DNA from: Pseudarthrobacter sp. BIM B-2242
GTDB lineage: Bacteria; Actinomycetota; Actinomycetes; Actinomycetales; Micrococcaceae
DNA length: 64,000 bases
Reading direction: 5' to 3'
NCBI RefSeq assembly: GCF_014764445.1
Contig: NZ_CP061721.1
Coordinates: 1,984,001-2,048,000 of the forward strand
Position numbers and translations under genes: made by a program. The notes under the pieces were generated by a model, which was given only the letters and a program-made list of their open reading frames with translations, did not search any database and was not told the DNA's origin. Positions 22,202-32,371 of the stretch are shown in pieces. Position 1 is the first letter of the stretch; the number at the start of each line of letters is the position of its first letter.

Positions 22202-23132
22202 TGGGCCGGACGCTCCTTAGATTGGTACGTGGAAGTCCAATAGTAATCACTTCTCCGAAGACTTCGTCGGGGTCGAGGCGGCGGAGTTCTTCGGCGAGGC
22301 AGTCTTTGAGGCTGCGGCGGGGCAGGGAGATGCGTTGGGCGGGCTGGCCGGGCTGGGTGAGTTCGGCGATGGAGGTGCCGGGGCGGAAGAGTTGGACGTC
22401 GCCGTGGGGGCGGGTGAGCCGGACGCGGCGGATCCCGGTTCCGGCGGGGTCCGCGACGATGGTTACGGGTGCGTCCAGGGCCAGGGTCAGCCAGGCCGCG
22501 AGCAGGATCGTGGACGGGGAGTCGGAGGCGCCTTCGACGGCGACCGCGGTCACGGGGGACCCGTCGGTCTGGTCCAGGACGGCGGCGAGCTGGATCCGCC
22601 AGTTCGTGAGCCTGGTCCAGGCGAGGTCGGTGTCGCCGGCTTTGTAGGTGGCCCGGATGTTCTCGAGCGCCTTTTGGGGATCGGGTTCGTTCGCGGAGTC
22701 GGTGATCCGGCGGTGCGCGATCTTCCCCACGGAGGTTTCGCAGGCGTTCTCCGGTGCCCCGTGCGGCCACCAGGCCACGATCGGGGCGTCCGGGAGGAGC
22801 AGGGCCGCGACCAGGGACTCACTTTCGTGGGCGAGTTCCCCGTAGCCGCGCAGCACGATCACTTCCGAGGCGCCGGCGTCCCCGCCGACCCGGATCTGGG
22901 CGTCGAGCCGGTTCGGGGCCTCGGCGCCGGCGTCGGCGAGCACGATGATCCGGCAGGGGTGTTCCCGGCTGGCTTCGTTCGCGGCCTCGATCGCTTCTTC
23001 CTCGAGCCCGGACCGGGTCACGACCACCAGGGTCAGGACCCGGCCCAGGGCGATCACGCCGCCCTGCTCGCGCAGGGACATGATTTTCTTGGAGATCTTC
23101 GAGGTGGTGGTGTCCGGCAGGTCTACGATCAT
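22191..23132 (-). CDS. opcA: Glucose-6-phosphate dehydrogenase assembly protein OpcA
   Basis: OpcA is an activator of glucose-6-phosphate dehydrogenase in cyanobacteria and actinobacteria. The 313-residue sequence begins MIVDLPDTTTSKISKKIMSL and contains LRGYGELAHE and PIVAWWPHG, typical of the family. It has no known catalytic motif. It overlaps zwf by 4 bases and pgl by 11 bases, so translation is probably coupled and the two partners made together. Confidence 0.95.
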   Translation of the reverse strand: MIVDLPDTTTSKISKKIMSLREQGGVIALGRVLTLVVVTRSGLEEEAIEAANEASREHPCRIIVLADAGAEAPNRLDAQIRVGGDAGASEVIVLRGYGELAHESESLVAALLLPDAPIVAWWPHGAPENACETSVGKIAHRRITDSANEPDPQKALENIRATYKAGDTDLAWTRLTNWRIQLAAVLDQTDGSPVTAVAVEGASDSPSTILLAAWLTLALDAPVTIVADPAGTGIRRVRLTRPHGDVQLFRPGTSIAELTQPGQPAQRISLPRRSLKDCLAEELRRLDPDEVFGEVITIGLPRTNLRSVRPSER

Positions 23133-24700
23133 GGCCTTCTCCAGGTTCGTCCGTCACGGGCCAGCAGCTCATCGGCGCTGGCAGGGCCCCAGGACCCGGG
23201 GGCGTAGGGTTCGGGCTGCTCCGCCAGGGAGGCCCAGTAGTCCTCGAACGGGTCCAGGATCTTCCAGGACAGTTCCACTTCCTCATGCCGCGGGAACAAC
23301 GGCGGCTCGCCCAGGAGCACGTCCAGGATCAGCCGCTCATACGCCTCCGGGGAGGACTCGGTAAACGAATGCCCGTAGCCGAAGTCCATCGTCACGTCCC
23401 GGACTTCCATCTGCGTGCCCGGGACCTTGGACCCGAACCGGATCGTCGCGCCCTCATCGGGCTGGACCCGGATGACCACAGCGTTCTGCCCGAAATCATC
23501 CTCCCCGTGGTCACGGAAGAGCAGGTTCGGGGCGCGTTTGAACACCACCGCGATCTCGGTCACCCGCCGCCCCAGCCGCTTCCCGGCCCGCAAATAAAAC
23601 GGGACCCCGGCCCAGCGCCTCGTGTGGATATCGACCCGGATCGCCGCGAACGTTTCGGTCTTCGAATCCGCGGGGATCCCCTCTTCCTCCAGGTAGCCCT
23701 GGACCTGTTCCCCGCCCTGCCAGCCGCCGGCGAACTGACCCCGCGCCGAATGCGTGGACAAATCCTCCGGGAGCTTCACCGCGGCGAGGACCTTTTCCTT
23801 CTCCGCCCGCAAATCATCGGCGTTAAAGGAGATCGGTTCCTCCATCGCCGTCAACGCGAGCAACTGCAGCAGGTGGTTCTGGATCACATCCCGCGCCGCG
23901 CCCACACCGTCGTAATACCCCGCCCGGCCGCCGGTGCCAATATCCTCGGCCATCGTGATCTGGACATGGTCCACGTAATTCGCGTTCCACAACGGCTCGA
24001 ACAACTGGTTCGCGAACCGCAACGCCAGAATGTTCTGCACCGTCTCCTTGCCCAGATAATGATCAATCCGGAACACCGCATCAGCCGGGAACACCGACTC
24101 CACAATGTCATTGAGCGCCCGGGCCGAGTCCAGGTCATGACCGAACGGCTTCTCGATCACCACCCGCCGCCACTTCTCCCCATCACCCTGCGCGAGGCCG
24201 TGCTTGGACAACTGCCGGCAGACCTGCTCAAACGCCTTCGGCGGAATCGAGAGATAAAACGCGTGGTTCCCCCGCGTCCCGCGGACCTCATCGAGCTCAT
24301 CAATGACCTCACCAAGCCGCTCAAACGCGTCATCATCATCAAACGCGCCCCGAACAAAACGGATCCCCTCCGCGAGCTGGTTCCACACCGCCTCATCAAA
24401 CGGGGTCCGCGCAGACGCCAGCACCGCAGCCTTCACCTCCGCCGCAAAATCCTCATCCGACCACTCACGCCGGCCAAACCCCACCAACGCGAAACTCGGC
24501 GGCAACAACCCCCGGTTCGCCAGGTCATACACAGCCGGCATCAGCTTCTTACGCGCCAAATCCCCCGTGACTCCAAAGAGCACCAAGGAGGACGGACCCG
24601 CAATCCGGTTGAGACGGCGGTCCCGCGGATCGCGGAGCGGGTTGCGTCCCGCTTTTCCGGCAGGCATGGCGGAGTTCCTGCCGTTGTCAGTTTCTGGCAT
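23129..24700 (-). CDS. zwf: Glucose-6-phosphate 1-dehydrogenase
   Basis: This is the first enzyme of the oxidative pentose-phosphate pathway and makes NADPH. The 523-residue protein has the coenzyme motif GVTGDLARKKL near residue 43 and the active-site motif RIDHYLGKE with its catalytic His and Lys. It ends in an overlap with opcA. About 15 bases separate its start from pgi upstream. An open antisense frame covers most of the gene but reads like GC-driven shadow sequence. Confidence 0.97.
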   Translation of the reverse strand: MPETDNGRNSAMPAGKAGRNPLRDPRDRRLNRIAGPSSLVLFGVTGDLARKKLMPAVYDLANRGLLPPSFALVGFGRREWSDEDFAAEVKAAVLASARTPFDEAVWNQLAEGIRFVRGAFDDDDAFERLGEVIDELDEVRGTRGNHAFYLSIPPKAFEQVCRQLSKHGLAQGDGEKWRRVVIEKPFGHDLDSARALNDIVESVFPADAVFRIDHYLGKETVQNILALRFANQLFEPLWNANYVDHVQITMAEDIGTGGRAGYYDGVGAARDVIQNHLLQLLALTAMEEPISFNADDLRAEKEKVLAAVKLPEDLSTHSARGQFAGGWQGGEQVQGYLEEEGIPADSKTETFAAIRVDIHTRRWAGVPFYLRAGKRLGRRVTEIAVVFKRAPNLLFRDHGEDDFGQNAVVIRVQPDEGATIRFGSKVPGTQMEVRDVTMDFGYGHSFTESSPEAYERLILDVLLGEPPLFPRHEEVELSWKILDPFEDYWASLAEQPEPYAPGSWGPASADELLARDGRTWRRP

Positions 24701-24714
24701 GGTGCGGTTGAGCC

Positions 24715-26349
24715 TTAGCTGTCGGAGACGGATGCGGACTGGGCGGCGACAGCGGTGATGATCTCCTGCAGCTGTGCAACGCCGGCGGTGCGGTCGGTGA
24801 GGTGCAGGCGCAGGACCGGGCGGCCGTGACCGGCCAGGACCTGGGCGTCCCCGGCGGCCTGCGCGGAGATCAGTTCCCCGAAGGTGAAGGGACGGTCCGG
24901 GATGGCCAGATCCTCGGCGGGTGCCGCGGTGACCTGGAGGAACACGCCGATCGCGGGGCCGCCCTTGTGGAACTGCCCGGTGGAGTGCAGGAACCGCGGT
25001 CCCCAGCCAAAGGTGACCGGACGGCCGCTGGTGCCGGCGAGCTGGTCCCGGATGCCTTCAAGCTCGGCGAAAGCCAGGCGGTCGAAGTAGGCCTGGACAC
25101 TGAGGTAGCTCTCATCATCAAGCGTTCCCAGAAGGGCACCGACGGCTTCCTCGGCCGTGTGGGCACCGCGGAGCCAGTCACCGCCGCGGACCTCGATGGC
25201 ACCGTCCACAAAGGCGGCCGGTGTGGGTTCGGGCTGGGCGTCCAGCAGGCCGCGGGCGGCGACCTTCGCCGCCTCCACATCCGGCTGGTCGAACGGGTTG
25301 ATCCCCAGCAACCGGCCGGCAACGGCCGTGGCGAATTCCCACACCATCATCTGGGTGGCGAGCCCGCCGGCAATGGCCGCCTCGTTCTCACCGAGTTCGA
25401 CGTCGGCATCAGCAGCAACCAGCCGCACCACCAGCACATCAGCGGCACCGGAGCCGACCTCGGGCGCCGCCGGGCCGGCCACGACCGGCAGGACCCCGGT
25501 GCCGGACTTTCCGGTGGATTCGGCGATGAGCTGTTCGGCCCAGTCCGCGAAACCCACAATCCCGGACCCGTCCTCGGCAATGACGATCTTGTCCCGCAGC
25601 GGGCTGGTTCCGCCCAGGGCCGCGCCCAGGGCCAGACCGATGTTCTCCGGCGCATCCTCGTTGAGGATCTCGGCGGCTTCCTCGGCCTCGTCCAGGAACG
25701 CCTGGATATCCACGCCGGCCAGGCCCGAGGGGACCAGCCCGAACGCGGTCAGGGCCGAGTACCGGCCGCCGACGTTGGGATCCGCATTGAACACGGCCCG
25801 GTAGCCGGCCTCGCGGGAGGCCTTATCCAGCGGGGAGCCGGGGTCGGTGACGATGATGATCCGGCTCTTCGCGTCGATCCCGGCCGCGGTGAAGGCGTGC
25901 TCGAAAATCCTGCGCTGGGAATCAGTTTCCAGCGTGGAACCGGACTTGGACGAGACCACAATCGCGGTCTCGGCCAGCCGGTCCGCGAGGGCGGCACGGA
26001 CCTGATCGGGGTCCGTGCTGTCCAGCACGGTCAGCTCGACGCCAGCGGTACCGGCGATAACCTCGGGAGCCAGCGAGGATCCGCCCATGCCACAAAGCAC
26101 GATGCGGGACACGCCGTCGGACTTCAGGGCATCACGGAGCTCAAGGATCCCCGGAACCAGGGCCTGCGAGACGGTAGCCGCCTCGACCCAGCCCAGGCGG
26201 ACAGCAGACTCGGCCTCGGCCTCCGGACCCCACAGGGTATGGTCCTTCGCGAAGATCCGGGTCGCAATCCGGTCCGCCACAAGAGTGGGCACATGCTGCT
26301 CAAGTGCCTGCTGCGCGGCACCGGTGGCGTCGTAGCTGAGAGTGCTCAT
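24715..26349 (-). CDS. pgi: Glucose-6-phosphate isomerase
   Basis: Interconverts glucose 6-phosphate and fructose 6-phosphate. The 544-residue protein has two SIS domains with the sugar-phosphate loops GMGGSSLAPEV and SSKSGSTLET. It is of the actinobacterial type placed within the tal-pgi-zwf cluster and differs from the classic Escherichia coli-type Pgi signature, so bifunctional phosphoglucose/phosphomannose activity is possible. It lies 6 bases after tal. Confidence 0.92.
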   Translation of the reverse strand: MSTLSYDATGAAQQALEQHVPTLVADRIATRIFAKDHTLWGPEAEAESAVRLGWVEAATVSQALVPGILELRDALKSDGVSRIVLCGMGGSSLAPEVIAGTAGVELTVLDSTDPDQVRAALADRLAETAIVVSSKSGSTLETDSQRRIFEHAFTAAGIDAKSRIIIVTDPGSPLDKASREAGYRAVFNADPNVGGRYSALTAFGLVPSGLAGVDIQAFLDEAEEAAEILNEDAPENIGLALGAALGGTSPLRDKIVIAEDGSGIVGFADWAEQLIAESTGKSGTGVLPVVAGPAAPEVGSGAADVLVVRLVAADADVELGENEAAIAGGLATQMMVWEFATAVAGRLLGINPFDQPDVEAAKVAARGLLDAQPEPTPAAFVDGAIEVRGGDWLRGAHTAEEAVGALLGTLDDESYLSVQAYFDRLAFAELEGIRDQLAGTSGRPVTFGWGPRFLHSTGQFHKGGPAIGVFLQVTAAPAEDLAIPDRPFTFGELISAQAAGDAQVLAGHGRPVLRLHLTDRTAGVAQLQEIITAVAAQSASVSDS

Positions 26350-26355
26350 AGTGGG

Positions 26356-27471
26356 TTAGGATGCCTTCCGTGCGGTGGCGAGGGCGCCTTCGACGTCGGC
26401 CAGCAGTTCCTTCCAGCTGGCCACGAACTTGTCGAGGCCTTCGGATTCAAGGAGCGCGACAACCTCGTTGTAGGAGATGCCAAGTGCGTCGAGGGCATCC
26501 AGCGTGGCGTTAGCCTCCGCGTAGGTGCCGGTGATGGTGTCTCCGGTCACGACGCCGTGATCGAACGTGGCGTCGAGGGTCTTCTCCGGCATGGTGTTGA
26601 CCACGCCGGGGGCTACGAGCTCCGTGACGTACAGGGTGTCCGGGTAGGCCGGGTCCTTGACGCCGGTGGAAGCCCACAGGGGACGCTGGGGAAGGGCGCC
26701 GGCTTCGGCCAGCAAGGCCCAGCGTTCGGTGGCGAACAGCTCCTCGTAGACCTGGTAGGCCAGGCGGGCGTTGGCCACGCCGGCTTTGCCCTTGAGTGCC
26801 TTGGCTTCATCGGTGCCGAGGGCGTCGAGTCGCTTGTCGATCTCGGAGTCCACGCGGGAGACGAAGAAGGAGGCCACCGAGTGGATCGTGGACAGGTCGT
26901 GCCCGTTTTCCTTGGCCTGTTCGAGGCCGGACTGGAAGGCGTTGATGACGGCGCGGTAGCGCTCGAGCGAGAAGATCAGGGTCACGTTGACGCTGATGCC
27001 CTCGGCGAGGGTAGCGGTAATCGCTTCCAGGCCTTCAAGGGTTGCCGGGATCTTGATGTGGACGTTGTCCTTGTTGACCTTTTTGTACAGGTGCTTGGCC
27101 TCGGCGATGGTGCCGGCCGTGTCCCAGGCCAGGCGCGGGTCAACTTCGATGGACACGCGGCCGTCCACACCCTTGGTTGCTGCTGCCACGGGGGCGAACA
27201 GGTCGCAGGCGTCAGCGACGTCGGTGGTGGTGATTTCGAAGATGGTCTCTTCGATGCTGGCCCCGGCTGCTGCCTGGGCGGCAATGGTGGCGTCGTAGTC
27301 CGTGCCGGACGTGATGGCGGCGTGGAAGATCGAGGGGTTGGTGGTCACACCAACCACGTTCTTCTCTTCGATGAGCTTGCGCAGGGTCCCGGTTTCGAGG
27401 CGGCTGCGGGAAAGGTCATCGAGCCAGATGGATACTCCGGCGTCGGAGAGCTGCTGTGTAGGGGTAGTCAT
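26356..27471 (-). CDS. tal: Transaldolase
   Basis: Transfers a dihydroxyacetone unit in the non-oxidative pentose-phosphate branch. The 371-residue protein is the long actinobacterial type. The Schiff-base lysine is in [10 protein letters not shown], with SIWLDDLSR at the N-terminus and [12 protein letters not shown] near residue 39. The ATG at 27471 is preceded by CAGGAGATATC, a good ribosome binding site, and lies 23 bases after tkt. Confidence 0.97.
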   Translation of the reverse strand: MTTPTQQLSDAGVSIWLDDLSRSRLETGTLRKLIEEKNVVGVTTNPSIFHAAITSGTDYDATIAAQAAAGASIEETIFEITTTDVADACDLFAPVAAATKGVDGRVSIEVDPRLAWDTAGTIAEAKHLYKKVNKDNVHIKIPATLEGLEAITATLAEGISVNVTLIFSLERYRAVINAFQSGLEQAKENGHDLSTIHSVASFFVSRVDSEIDKRLDALGTDEAKALKGKAGVANARLAYQVYEELFATERWALLAEAGALPQRPLWASTGVKDPAYPDTLYVTELVAPGVVNTMPEKTLDATFDHGVVTGDTITGTYAEANATLDALDALGISYNEVVALLESEGLDKFVASWKELLADVEGALATARKAS

Positions 27472-27494
27472 GGTGATATCTCCTGAATTCTGGG

Positions 27495-29621
27495 TTAGGC
27501 CTGCAGGCCGGCGAGGGAGTCCTTGGCTGCGGCGGCGACTGCCTCCGCGGTGATGCCGAACTCCTTGAAGAGGCGCTTGTAGTCAGCGGAAGCGCCGTAG
27601 TGTTCGAGGCTGACGGAGCGGCCGGCGTCGCCGACGAACTCCCGCCAGCCCAGGGCAAGGCCGGCTTCGACCGAGACGCGGGCCTTGACGGCTGCGGGCA
27701 GCACGGACTCGCGGTAGGCGGCGTCCTGCTTGTTGAACCACTCGACGCACGGCATGGAGATGACGCGGGCGGCGATGCCTTCGGCCTGGAGGGCTTCGCG
27801 GGCCTGGACGGCCAGCTGGACCTCGGAGCCGGTAGCGATCAGCAGCACGTCGGCCGGGACGGTGGCGCCGTCCTTGGCCGCTTCGGCGAGGACGTAGCCG
27901 CCCTTGGTGACGCCGGCAACGGAACCGAACGTGTCGCCGTCGGCCGCACCTTCACCGCGGGCGTAGGTGGGAATGTTCTGACGGGTCAGGACGATGCCGG
28001 CCGGGTTCTCGTGGTTCTCCAGCATGGTCTTCCATGCAACAGCAACCTCGTTGGCGTCGCCGGGGCGGACAACGTCCAGGCCCACGATGGCACGCAGGGT
28101 GGCGAGCTGTTCCACGGGCTGGTGGGTGGGTCCGTCTTCGCCCAGGCCGATGGAGTCGTGCGTCCAGACGTACAGCGACGGGACACCCATGAGCGCGCCG
28201 AGGCGGATGGCCGGGCGCTGGTAGTCGCTGAAGATCAGGAACGTGCCGGAGAACGCGCGGGTCCGGCCGTGCAGCGAGATGCCGTTCACGATCGAGGCCG
28301 CGGCGTGCTCGCGGATGCCGAAGTGCAGGACACGGCCGTACGGGTTACCCTTCCACGCATCGGTCTGCTTGGACGCGGGCACGAACGACGGCGAGCCTTC
28401 GATGGTGGTGTTGTTGGATTCGGCGAGGTCAGCCGAGCCGCCCCAGAGTTCGGGCATGACCGGGCCGAGTGCGTTCAGCACCTTGCCGGACGCTGCACGG
28501 GTGGAAACGTCCTTGCCGGCTTCGAACACCGGCAGGGCGGCGTCGATTCCGGCCGGAAGTTCGCGGGCCTCGATGCGCTGCAGGAGCGCTGCGCCTTCGG
28601 TGTTGGCGGCCTGCCAGGCGTTGAAGGACTCTTCCCATTCCTTGCGGGCGGCTGCACCGCGGTCAACCACGGCACGGGCGTGGGCCAGGACGTCCTGGTC
28701 CACCTCGAAGGACTTCTCCGGGTCGAAGCCCAGGACGGACTTCAAGCCGGCCACTTCCTCGGCGCCGAGGGCGGAACCGTGGATCTTGCCGGTGTTCTGC
28801 TTCTTCGGTGCCGGGTAGCCGATGATGGTCCGCAGCGAGATGATGGACGGCTTGGACGTCTCTGCCTTCGCCGCGAGCAGGGCCGAGTAGAGCTCCTGCA
28901 CGTCTTCGACGTACTCGCCCGTCTCGGTCCAGTCCACGCGCTGGGTGTGCCAGCCGTAGGCCTCGTAGCGCTTGAGGACATCCTCGGTGAAGGAGATGTC
29001 GGTGTCGTCCTCAATGGAGATGTGGTTCTCGTCGTAGACCACAACGAGGTTGCCCAGCTCCTGGTGGCCGGCCAGCGAGGAAGCCTCGGAGGTCACGCCT
29101 TCCTGGATGTCGCCGTCGGAGGCGATGACCCAGATGGTGTGGTCAAACGGGGACGTGCCCTCGGCAGCGTCGGCGTCGAACAGGCCGCGCATCCGGCGCT
29201 GGGAGTACGCGAAGCCCACCGAGGAAGCCAGGCCCTGGCCCAGCGGACCGGTGGTGATCTCCACACCGGCGGTGTGCTTGTACTCAGGGTGGCCCGGGGT
29301 CAGCGAATCCCAGGTGCGCAGCGCCTGCAGGTCCTTCAGTTCCAGGCCGTAGCCGGAAAGAAACAGCTGGATGTACAGGGTCAGCGAGGTGTGGCCGGGT
29401 GACAGGATGAACCGGTCACGTCCCAGCCAGTCCGGGTCACGGGGATCGTGGCGCATCAGCTTCTGAAAGAGAAGGTACGCGGCCGGGGCAAGGCTCATGG
29501 CCGTGCCGGGGTGGCCGTTGCCGACCTTCTCCACAGCATCCGCAGCCAGGACACGGGCGGTGTCCACCGCGCGCTGGTCCAAATCGCTCCATGACAGTTC
29601 TTGCTCTTCCAAATGTGGCAC
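27495..29621 (-). CDS. tkt: Transketolase
   Basis: A thiamine-diphosphate enzyme that moves two-carbon units in the pentose-phosphate pathway. The 708-residue protein shows the cofactor motif starting GDIQEG in the segment [20 protein letters not shown] near the N-terminus, and the pyrimidine-domain motif [11 protein letters not shown]. It is the first gene of the leftward pentose-phosphate operon. Its upstream region carries two near-identical 14-15 base direct repeats (29826-29858). Confidence 0.97.
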   Translation of the reverse strand: MPHLEEQELSWSDLDQRAVDTARVLAADAVEKVGNGHPGTAMSLAPAAYLLFQKLMRHDPRDPDWLGRDRFILSPGHTSLTLYIQLFLSGYGLELKDLQALRTWDSLTPGHPEYKHTAGVEITTGPLGQGLASSVGFAYSQRRMRGLFDADAAEGTSPFDHTIWVIASDGDIQEGVTSEASSLAGHQELGNLVVVYDENHISIEDDTDISFTEDVLKRYEAYGWHTQRVDWTETGEYVEDVQELYSALLAAKAETSKPSIISLRTIIGYPAPKKQNTGKIHGSALGAEEVAGLKSVLGFDPEKSFEVDQDVLAHARAVVDRGAAARKEWEESFNAWQAANTEGAALLQRIEARELPAGIDAALPVFEAGKDVSTRAASGKVLNALGPVMPELWGGSADLAESNNTTIEGSPSFVPASKQTDAWKGNPYGRVLHFGIREHAAASIVNGISLHGRTRAFSGTFLIFSDYQRPAIRLGALMGVPSLYVWTHDSIGLGEDGPTHQPVEQLATLRAIVGLDVVRPGDANEVAVAWKTMLENHENPAGIVLTRQNIPTYARGEGAADGDTFGSVAGVTKGGYVLAEAAKDGATVPADVLLIATGSEVQLAVQAREALQAEGIAARVISMPCVEWFNKQDAAYRESVLPAAVKARVSVEAGLALGWREFVGDAGRSVSLEHYGASADYKRLFKEFGITAEAVAAAAKDSLAGLQA

Positions 29622-30117
29622 GAAAACCGGGCCCCTCTCTATGCTGACGGTGGGCAGTACACCCTGATCCGGTCTGGAGCACGCTGGGGTGCCCGCTGCG
29701 GTGTGTACCAGCCGTTCACCATCGAAACGTGGATCTATCCCTCAGACACTGCCGCTTGGAACACGGTTTCCACCGCGTTCTTGCTGCATGCTGATCTGGT
29801 GACAGCTTAGCTCTATTCCACTCTCCGTTTGGCGCAAATCTCACGTTTTGGACGCAATTTCGCCATATGTGAATGAGTGTTCCGTGAGGTTGAGTTAATC
29901 TGCTCGAATCGGCCTGCGAGCAATCATCAGGGCCTATTGACGGGGCATCTGTTACAAATAGGCACGGTATGATATTCGGAGGCCGACGCCGGGTAGCCGC
30001 GCCCCTCCGGGGTAGCGGCGGACTCCAGGCAATGCCGGGACTTTCATTCGATCATTGCGGGTTACCCGGACAGACGGCCTGATCAAGCTGCACAGACAGA
30101 ACTGCCAACCAGAACGG
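29622..30117. other. Intergenic region between tkt and ctaB
   Basis: This 496-base gap separates the divergent tkt and ctaB. It holds the tandem repeat at 29826-29858, a TATGAT -10-like element at 29968-29973 facing ctaB, and a small hairpin at 29996-30019 (GCCGC and CCCC arms). Open frames here lack ribosome binding sites and family resemblance. I see no RNA gene. Confidence 0.6.
29826..29858 (-). promoter_or_regulatory. Tandem direct repeat upstream of tkt
   Basis: CGTTTGGCGCAAAT (29826-29839) and CGTTTTGGACGCAAT (29844-29858) are spaced 18 bases apart, about 205-237 bases before the tkt start. They could be a regulator binding pair for the pentose-phosphate operon. No known motif was recognised. 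Confidence 0.3.
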
Positions 30118-31077
30118 GTGACTGCCACCGTGAGCACAACCGATACGCCGCTGAATGCTTCCCCCTCCACAGGGGGAGCCCGGCTGGCCCGCAAGGCCAA
30201 GGCGTATTTCGCCCTCACCAAACCGCGTGTGATTGAGCTGTTGCTCGTCAGTACGCTGCCCACCATGATTTACGCCGAGCGGGGTTTCCCGCCGATCGGA
30301 CTGATCCTCGCCACGTTGGTTGGCGGCGCCTTCGCGGCCGGCAGCGCCGGGGCATTCAACTGCTACTTTGACCGCGACATCGACAAACTGATGCACCGCA
30401 CGGAAAACCGGCCCCTCGTCACCGGCGAGGTGACGCCCCGGGAGGCGCTGGTCTTTGCCTGGCTGCTCGGAGCCGCCGCCATTGCCATTCTTTGGTTCTG
30501 GGCCAACCCGCTGGCTGCCTGGCTTGGGTTAGCCGCGATCTTCTTCTATGTGGTGATTTACACGTTGATCCTGAAACGCCGCACTGCACAGAACATTGTG
30601 TGGGGCGGGGCCGCCGGCTGTTTCCCCGTCGTTATTGCCTGGGCCGCCGTGACCAACACCGTGGAATGGCCGGCCATCATCCTGTTTATGGTGATTTTCC
30701 TGTGGACGCCGCCGCACTACTGGCCGCTGTCGATGCGCTACGGCGAAGATTACCGCAACGCCAATGTGCCCATGCTTGGCGCCATTGCCGGCGCCAAGGT
30801 AGTCTCCGTCCAGGTTGTCCTCTATGCCTGGGCCATGGTGGCCTGCTCTCTGCTGATGGTTCCGGCCGGCGGTGCGGGCTGGGTGTACACGGTCACGGCG
30901 GTCCTGGCCGGAGCATGGTTCCTCTACGAATCACATGCCCTGTACAGCCGGGCACAGCGCGAAGACATCTCCGACAAACGGGCCATGAAGGTCTTCCACG
31001 GCTCCATCAGCTACCTGACCCTGCTGTTTATCGCCCTGGCAGTGGATCCGTTCATCGGCTCCGCCATCATCGGCTAA
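30118..31077 (+). CDS. ctaB: Protoheme IX farnesyltransferase (heme O synthase)
   Basis: Attaches a farnesyl group to heme B to make heme O, the precursor of heme A for cytochrome oxidase. The roughly 320-residue UbiA-family membrane protein has the first Asp-rich motif [14 protein letters not shown] near residue 85 and about eight hydrophobic helices. I prefer the GTG at 30118; GTG at 30130 is equally possible. A longer TTG-initiated frame from 30055 has no support. It is divergent from tkt and convergent with ctaA. Confidence 0.94.
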   Translation: MTATVSTTDTPLNASPSTGGARLARKAKAYFALTKPRVIELLLVSTLPTMIYAERGFPPIGLILATLVGGAFAAGSAGAFNCYFDRDIDKLMHRTENRPLVTGEVTPREALVFAWLLGAAAIAILWFWANPLAAWLGLAAIFFYVVIYTLILKRRTAQNIVWGGAAGCFPVVIAWAAVTNTVEWPAIILFMVIFLWTPPHYWPLSMRYGEDYRNANVPMLGAIAGAKVVSVQVVLYAWAMVACSLLMVPAGGAGWVYTVTAVLAGAWFLYESHALYSRAQREDISDKRAMKVFHGSISYLTLLFIALAVDPFIGSAIIG

Positions 31078-31095
31078 CCAACCCCCCACCCCCCG

Positions 31096-31356
31096 GGACG
31101 CTCTCTCACTTAATGCGGGTTTTCTGCGGACGCTCTTTCACTTAATGTGGCCTTTCGTCCATCGCTCTCTCACTTTCTTTAGGAAAGTCGCTGACCCTCC
31201 CACGCCTACACGGCGGGGGAGGGTCTTCTGCATAGGCCGGCGGTAGGTGAAAAGCAGACGGCCCATTTGCCGCAGGGAGTGATAGAGGATGCGGGCAACT
31301 TTCGCATTAAGTGCGAGAGCGTTTGGGAAATTGCCACATTAAGTGAGAGAGCGTCC
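31096..31356. repeat. Symmetric array of 20-bp repeats with 32-bp period (MITE-like element)
   Basis: Copies of GGACGCTCTCTCACTTAATG start at 31096, 31128 (one change) and 31160 (core CGCTCTCTCACTT only), exactly 32 bases apart. Inverted copies lie at 31337-31356 (perfect), 31305-31324 (core with one change) and about 31273-31292 (degenerate), again 32 apart. The outer 20 bases are perfect terminal inverted repeats, so the unit is 261 bp with a centre of symmetry at 31226. The middle holds a hairpin (31193-31225) and no gene. It fits an insertion-element remnant or MITE with multiple transposase-binding sites. Confidence 0.75.
31193..31225 (+). terminator. Hairpin inside the repeat element
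   Basis: GACCCTCCC (31193-31201) pairs with GGGAGGGTC (31217-31225), with an inner CGCC/GGCG stem, and TTCTGC follows. It could terminate ctaB transcription. Confidence 0.45.
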
Positions 31357-31363
31357 TTAAAGG

Positions 31364-31398
31364 CGAGTGCCACGGTTCCGCTGGAACCGTGGCACTCG
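31364..31398. terminator. Bidirectional hairpin between ctaB and ctaA
   Basis: A perfect 16-bp stem (31364-31379 with 31383-31398, arms CGAGTGCCACGGTTCC and its complement) has a 3-base loop and sits 22 bases beyond the ctaA stop. Confidence 0.65.
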
Positions 31399-31419
31399 TT
31401 CGGGCTAGCTGGCGCGGGG

Positions 31420-32364
31420 CTACTTCGTCGGGCTGGAACGCGCGACGTCGGCCGCGTTGGTTGCTGCGCTCATCAGCAGTGCCGCAGCAAGCATGTGGGC
31501 GCCCACGAGCAGGGCCGGAATCCCGTTGTAATACTGCGTGAAGCCGATGACTGCCTGCAGCAGTGTGACACCCAGGAGCAGGATCACGGCGGTCCGGTAC
31601 GGGCCGGTTATCCGGCGGCTGAACACCAGCGCCAGTGCGAACAGGGTGCCTGCCGTGATGAGGTACGCAGGGACGGCGTGGATGTGGGAGAACAGATCCC
31701 AGTCGAGGCCGTTGCGCGGTGCGTTGGCGTCACCGGCATGCGGGCCGGCTCCGGTGACCACCACGCCGAGGATGACGGCCAGTGCCGAGAAGAGCGCGAC
31801 GGCGGAGGACACCGGACGCAGTACGCCCGGCAGTGCGGGCAGCGCCGTGGAGGCAAAACGTCCGGTCCGGCCATAGGCGCGGTTGACCAGCAGGGTGGCT
31901 ATGACCACCAGTGCCATCGACACTAGGAAGTGCATGCCCACTACCCACGGATTGAGCTGGGTCAGCACGGTGATGCCGCCGATCACTGCCTGCGCCGGGA
32001 TGCTGGCCAGCAGGCCGAGAGCCAGGAGGAACAGGTCCCGGCGCTCCCGGCGAAGGTTCCACAGGTACACCAGCATAAGAACTGCCACCGCTGCCAGGGC
32101 GAAGGTCAGGAGCCGGTTGCCGAATTCGATGAATCCGTGGATGCCCATCTCCGGCGTATTCACCAGGGAGGTGTCGGTACACCGCGGCCAGGTGGGGCAG
32201 CCCAGGCCGGACGCGGTGAGACGGACGGCGCCGCCGGTGACGATCAGCATGGTCTGGCCAATGAGGGAGGCCACAGCGAGGCGCCGCACGCGGGCATCGA
32301 CGGTACGGGGCAGCCGCGACGTCAGGCGGCCTGCAAACTGGGGGAGGCGTGAAGCCGTGCTCAC
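31420..32364 (-). CDS. ctaA: Heme A synthase, COX15/CtaA family
   Basis: Oxidises the heme O methyl group to make heme A for cytochrome aa3 oxidase. The protein of about 314 residues has eight hydrophobic helices and the motifs TGGAVRLTASGLGCPTWPRC (paired cysteines in the first outer loop) and the conserved His in FIEFGNRL and MHFLVS. The GTG at 32364 lies 7 bases after the ABC permease stop; a longer frame to 32412 would overlap the permease by 41 bases. It is convergent with ctaB. Confidence 0.92.
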   Translation of the reverse strand: MSTASRLPQFAGRLTSRLPRTVDARVRRLAVASLIGQTMLIVTGGAVRLTASGLGCPTWPRCTDTSLVNTPEMGIHGFIEFGNRLLTFALAAVAVLMLVYLWNLRRERRDLFLLALGLLASIPAQAVIGGITVLTQLNPWVVGMHFLVSMALVVIATLLVNRAYGRTGRFASTALPALPGVLRPVSSAVALFSALAVILGVVVTGAGPHAGDANAPRNGLDWDLFSHIHAVPAYLITAGTLFALALVFSRRITGPYRTAVILLLGVTLLQAVIGFTQYYNGIPALLVGAHMLAAALLMSAATNAADVARSSPTK

Positions 32365-32371
32365 GAATATC

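Noticed and set aside
24802..27486. A continuous plus-strand open frame of 894 codons across pgi and tal
   Set aside because: It runs antisense over two well-conserved genes, has no family resemblance and low-complexity GC-driven composition, so it is a shadow frame.
29601..29810. A 69-codon plus-strand open frame upstream of tkt
   Set aside because: It overlaps the tkt start, has no ribosome binding site and no recognisable domain.
31096..31356. CRISPR array
   Set aside because: The repeats have a constant period, but the spacers are only about 12 bases, and half of the copies are inverted around a centre. No cas genes are nearby.
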